Below, piece by piece: positions 14,300 to 17,659 of a DNA stretch of 17,659 nt (position 1 is the stretch's first letter; every line of letters begins with the position of its first letter). Both the position numbers and the translations under genes were made by a program. Origin of the DNA: Cyclobacteriaceae bacterium (lineage in GTDB: Bacteria > Bacteroidota > Bacteroidia > Cytophagales > Cyclobacteriaceae); assembly GCA_015492915.1 (NCBI GenBank), contig WGED01000605.1, forward strand, positions 1-17,659, written 5' to 3'. The notes under the pieces are model-generated. The model was not told where the DNA came from and made no database searches. It worked only from the letters and a program-made list of their open reading frames with translations.

Positions 14300-17200
14300 A
14301 TGAAAATTATCAGGTTTCTTTTTTCCGGCACCCTGATGGGCATATTGCTCGTCGTTTTTGCTGTATCTATCGGTTATGCAACTTTTATCGAAAACGATTT
14401 TGATGCTACAACCGCTAAAATGCTCATTTACAACGCAAAGTGGTTTGAGATACTCATGTTGCTGATGATCATCAATTTCACGGGTATGATTTTTACCCGG
14501 AAATTATATCGTAAGAGTAAGCTCAATATTCTTTTAATTCACATTGCTCTGATCATCATTCTTATCGGCGCCGCCATTACTCGATATATCGGTTTCGAAG
14601 GCATGATGCACATCCGTGAAGGGCAGACCACCAACATATTCCGGTCGAGCGACTCGTATGTGGACGTTACTATTAAAAACGGTGAAGATGAAACGACAGT
14701 CAGTAAGAAGGTGTGGCTTACCCCTGTCAGGGAGCCCGTCTTTCATGAAAATATCACAATAGGTGATAGGTCTTTCGATATTACGCTGAAGCGATATATG
14801 CCCGGGGCTGTGGCTAAGATCGAACCAGATCCTGACGGCAAGCCCATTATCAGTATTGTGACTGCTGACAGAAGGGGTCGTGTTGATACTTTTCTGGAAT
14901 ATGGGCAGACAGTATCGCGGAGTGGCTATAAGCTGAGTTTTGGAGACACGACCGATGCTGATGCAATACAATTTATCATGCGTGACGGCAAGCTTTGGCT
15001 GCGCTCGCCTGTAGATGCTCAAAAAGCAAATATGATGACAGGTCATGCTGCGGATTCAACTATTTCCAAAGAACAGTTTAGTCAGGTGGCACCCATGAAA
15101 CTGATTCAGTTTCCAGGCACCAATATGATGATCAAGGAGATTGTGCCTGCTGGCAAACTTACCTGGATACCGGTGCACGATAGTAAGCAGGAAGGGACAA
15201 GGATGGCGAGATTTGTGGTGAAGTCAGGCGATAAAGAACTGGAAGCTTTTGTAAAATGGGGAGTACCGGAGAAATTGACTTTGAACGGAGCTGAGGTAAC
15301 CGTTTCTTATGGAAATAAAACGCTTGAATTGCCTTTTGCCCTGAAACTCGTAGATTTTCAGCTTGAGCGCTATCCGGGCTCTACCAGTCCGTCATCTTTT
15401 GCCAGTGAGGTGGTGCTGATCGACAAGGAAAAAGGGATCGAGAAGCCATATCGCATATTTATGAACAACATACTTGAATATGGCGGATACAGATTTTACC
15501 AGTCGTCATATGATCGCGATGAAAGAGGAACGATTCTGTCAGTCAATCATGATTATTGGGGCACACTTATCACGTACATCGGTTATTTTCTGCTTTTCAC
15601 GACCCTGCTTGTTTCTTTCTTTACTAAAAAGACGCGGTTCAGAAATGTCTTGCAACAGTTGAAGGAAGTCCATGAAAAAAGGAAGAAAATGGTTGCCGCA
15701 ACAGTCGTCATGTTGCTGGCCCTGTCTGTGCTTCCGGCTCAGGCTCAAACGGGAGAGGTGTCTAAAGAGCATGCAGAGAAATTTGGCAAATTGCTCATAC
15801 AAAACAAAGACGGAAGGATATCTCCTTTGAACACTGTTTCGACACAGGTGCTTGTGAAGATCTATAAAAAGAGCAAGTACAAAGATCTGACAGCCGACCA
15901 GGTGATTCTGGGGATGATCGCCAATCCCAAATCATGGCAACAAAAATCCATCGTCAAAGTGGGCGACCCGGCGCTTCAGCGCATGATTGGCATCGAGGGG
16001 AAATTTGCCAAATTCAGTGATTTCTTTGACAAAGAAGGGAAATACACCCTGAAGAAAATGGTGGAAGAGGCTTATGCCAAAAAACCTGCGCAGAGAAACC
16101 TTTTCGATAAGGAGCTGATTTATGTGGATGAACGCGTCAACGTGATGTATCTCGTGTTTACAGGATCTATGTTGACCATATTTCCTGTTCCCGATCATCC
16201 GGAAAATAAATGGGTATCGCTCACAGAAGTTTTTAGTCATAACCACAACCATAGCCAGGGTGATACTGCACTGCACGTTGCTTCGAATCTGTTTTCCAAT
16301 TATATGCAGAATCTTGGGGAATCGATCAAAACCGGGGATTATGGCCCTGCAGATGAAGCATTGCAGAAAATTCATGAGTATCAGTTAAAAGAAGGCGCCT
16401 CGGTGATACCGCCGCAGACGAAAATCGATCTTGAGATATTTTACAATAAGGTTAACATTTTCAAAAAACTGTTCCCGCTGTACATGATGGCCGGCGTACT
16501 GTTGTTTGCTTTTTTCTTCATCCAGGTGTTTAAACCTGAGCGTGAATTTAAGTTAGTCACCGGGATACTAAAGGGCTTGTTGTTACTTGCTCTGCTCGCC
16601 CATACCGGAGGCCTTGCTTTGCGTTGGTATATCGCCGGTCATGCCCCGTGGAGCGATGGCTATGAATCGATGATTTACATCGCATGGGCCACCGTGCTGG
16701 CAGGATTTGTATTTATGAAACGAGCCCCGGTAACGCTCTCAGTTGCTTCGTTGCTCGCCGGTGTCACTTTGCTGACAGCCCACATGAGCTGGATGAATCC
16801 CGAGATCACCAACCTGGTGCCGGTTCTTAAATCTTACTGGCTCACCATTCATGTGGCGACTATTACTGCGAGCTATGGATTCCTGGCATTGGGCAGCCTC
16901 ACGGGCTTTCTTAATCTCTGGATCATGATATTCAGAAATGAAAAGAATAAAGAAAGAGTCAATCTGACGCTGAAAGAGCTTACGCTCATAATTGAATTGT
17001 CTTTGTCCGTAGGGTTGGTGTTGCTGGTGATCGGAAACTTCCTCGGCGGTATCTGGGCCAATGAATCGTGGGGCCGTTATTGGGGTTGGGACCCGAAAGA
17101 AACGTGGTCGCTGGTGACGATAATCGTTTACACATTCATTTTGCATATGAGACTGATCCCGGGATTGAGGAATACATTCTCATTTAACTTCCTGGCGATG

Positions 17201-17404
17201 TTTGCCTTTGCTTCGGTGCTGATGACTTATTTCGGAGTAAATTATTATCTGTCAGGGCTCCATTCGTATGCATCGGGTGACCCTGTCCCTGTACCGACAT
17301 TCGTTTATTATGCCCTGGCTGTGATGATACTGATCAGTGCGCTGGCAGCATATAACGACATGAAGATGAGCGATAATGCGGTGGAGGCTGAAGCGGAAGA
17401 CTGA
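14300..17404 (+). CDS. ccsBA: Fused cytochrome c maturation protein ResB-CcsA (CcsBA)
   Basis: This long protein (1034 residues from ATG 14300; an upstream ATG at 14267 adds 11) is the system II heme-delivery and attachment protein for c-type cytochromes. The N-terminal half is ResB/CcsB: RFLFSGTLMGILL, then ATFIENDFDATTAK, helices, and a large periplasmic domain. Near residue 464 comes MVAATVVMLLALSV with an AQAQ end, like a signal peptide, then a second periplasmic domain. The C-terminal 330 residues are CcsA: HTGGLALRW, GHAPWSDGYESM, HVATITASYG, the WWD-type heme block WGRYWGWDPKETW, and GVNYYLSGLHSYASG. The four conserved His (768, 781, 851, 988 in this numbering) that ligate heme in CcsA are present. 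Such long fusions are usual in Bacteroidota. It lies 250 nt after copB, so it probably has its own promoter, and it should mature the two cytochromes upstream. Confidence 0.93.
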   Translation: MKIIRFLFSGTLMGILLVVFAVSIGYATFIENDFDATTAKMLIYNAKWFEILMLLMIINFTGMIFTRKLYRKSKLNILLIHIALIIILIGAAITRYIGFEGMMHIREGQTTNIFRSSDSYVDVTIKNGEDETTVSKKVWLTPVREPVFHENITIGDRSFDITLKRYMPGAVAKIEPDPDGKPIISIVTADRRGRVDTFLEYGQTVSRSGYKLSFGDTTDADAIQFIMRDGKLWLRSPVDAQKANMMTGHAADSTISKEQFSQVAPMKLIQFPGTNMMIKEIVPAGKLTWIPVHDSKQEGTRMARFVVKSGDKELEAFVKWGVPEKLTLNGAEVTVSYGNKTLELPFALKLVDFQLERYPGSTSPSSFASEVVLIDKEKGIEKPYRIFMNNILEYGGYRFYQSSYDRDERGTILSVNHDYWGTLITYIGYFLLFTTLLVSFFTKKTRFRNVLQQLKEVHEKRKKMVAATVVMLLALSVLPAQAQTGEVSKEHAEKFGKLLIQNKDGRISPLNTVSTQVLVKIYKKSKYKDLTADQVILGMIANPKSWQQKSIVKVGDPALQRMIGIEGKFAKFSDFFDKEGKYTLKKMVEEAYAKKPAQRNLFDKELIYVDERVNVMYLVFTGSMLTIFPVPDHPENKWVSLTEVFSHNHNHSQGDTALHVASNLFSNYMQNLGESIKTGDYGPADEALQKIHEYQLKEGASVIPPQTKIDLEIFYNKVNIFKKLFPLYMMAGVLLFAFFFIQVFKPEREFKLVTGILKGLLLLALLAHTGGLALRWYIAGHAPWSDGYESMIYIAWATVLAGFVFMKRAPVTLSVASLLAGVTLLTAHMSWMNPEITNLVPVLKSYWLTIHVATITASYGFLALGSLTGFLNLWIMIFRNEKNKERVNLTLKELTLIIELSLSVGLVLLVIGNFLGGIWANESWGRYWGWDPKETWSLVTIIVYTFILHMRLIPGLRNTFSFNFLAMFAFASVLMTYFGVNYYLSGLHSYASGDPVPVPTFVYYALAVMILISALAAYNDMKMSDNAVEAEAED

Positions 17405-17449
17405 TCGTCCGCCCTTCATGTCTTAAAGCCGATACAATAGTTATTTTAT

Positions 17450-17494
17450 CACCCTCCGGATCTTTGGAAAATAAAAGGTTCGGAGGGTGTTTTG
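17450..17494 (+). terminator. Intrinsic terminator after ccsBA
   Basis: CACCCTCCG (17450-17458) pairs perfectly with CGGAGGGTG (17481-17489); four weaker pairs extend the stem inward (GATC with GGTT), and TTTTG follows. It lies 46 nt after the ccsBA stop and should end that transcript. Confidence 0.8.
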
Positions 17495-17659
17495 TGTTAA
17501 GGGACCCCCTGCCGCTGAGGTTATCAAAAAATGGCCGTTTTCTCATGGAAATGTTGCGAAAGGGGTAATTTAACCCAAAATTCTCAATAACCTTTCTATT
17601 CCGGGCTTAAATTACTTCAAAATCAGACACTTCGTTCACGTTTGATTCGTCACCATAAA

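Noticed and set aside
14534..15046. 170-codon minus-strand frame inside ccsBA
   Set aside because: It is antisense to the well-supported ResB domain and has no family resemblance.
17607..17659. Open frame of 16 codons on the minus strand entering from the right edge, ending at TAA (17609-17607)
   Set aside because: An open frame of this length is expected by chance about half the time; no motif supports it, although its acidic tail-like composition is plausible for a C-terminus.

Overview
This window looks like chromosome from a member of the Bacteroidota. The reasons are: a long fused ResB-CcsA cytochrome c maturation protein, a CxxC metal-binding domain joined to an AraC-type helix-turn-helix, a small protein resembling the Bacteroidota 'HYC_CC_PP' family, mostly A/T-rich start contexts with few Shine-Dalgarno sites, a TTG-N20-CACCTTTG promoter candidate close to the Bacteroidota -33/-7 consensus, and a palindromic intergenic repeat of a type common in this phylum. 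The order or genus cannot be decided from the sequence. No rRNA, tRNA, CRISPR array, transposase or phage gene was found.

Left block, minus strand (about 5063 down to 322): larE, larB (GTGA overlap with larE), larC, a secreted sialidase-like BNR protein and a ModA-type lipoprotein. LarB, LarC and LarE build the nickel-pincer nucleotide cofactor of lactate racemase and related racemases/epimerases. No larA, nickel transporter or modBC is in the window, so the enzyme that uses the cofactor and the permease partner of the ModA protein must lie elsewhere or be absent. A candidate promoter precedes larE. Positions 1-321 hold a REP-like double hairpin and no convincing gene. A divergently oriented Na+-dependent amino-acid transporter of the NSS family (5405-6787) separates this block from the next.

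Right block, plus strand (6960 to 17404): a His/Cys-rich membrane-anchored protein; a regulator with an HMA metal-binding domain, an AraC HTH and an extra C-terminal domain; a monoheme cytochrome c; an outer-membrane beta-barrel protein; a second, very small lipoprotein cytochrome c; then, after a strong terminator-like hairpin, a YceI-like periplasmic protein, a CBS-pair protein, a CopB-type (CPH, P1B-3) copper/silver ATPase with a His-rich N-terminus, and finally CcsBA, which attaches heme to c-type cytochromes.

My reading (inference) is that the right block is a metal-responsive envelope module. The HMA-AraC protein would sense copper or a similar ion, CopB and the His-rich protein would handle the ion, and the two cytochromes with the barrel would form an electron-transfer or porin module whose hemes are attached by CcsBA. 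The two items most worth following up are the three-part regulator and the cytochrome/barrel/cytochrome arrangement, which resembles a split version of a porin-cytochrome conduit.
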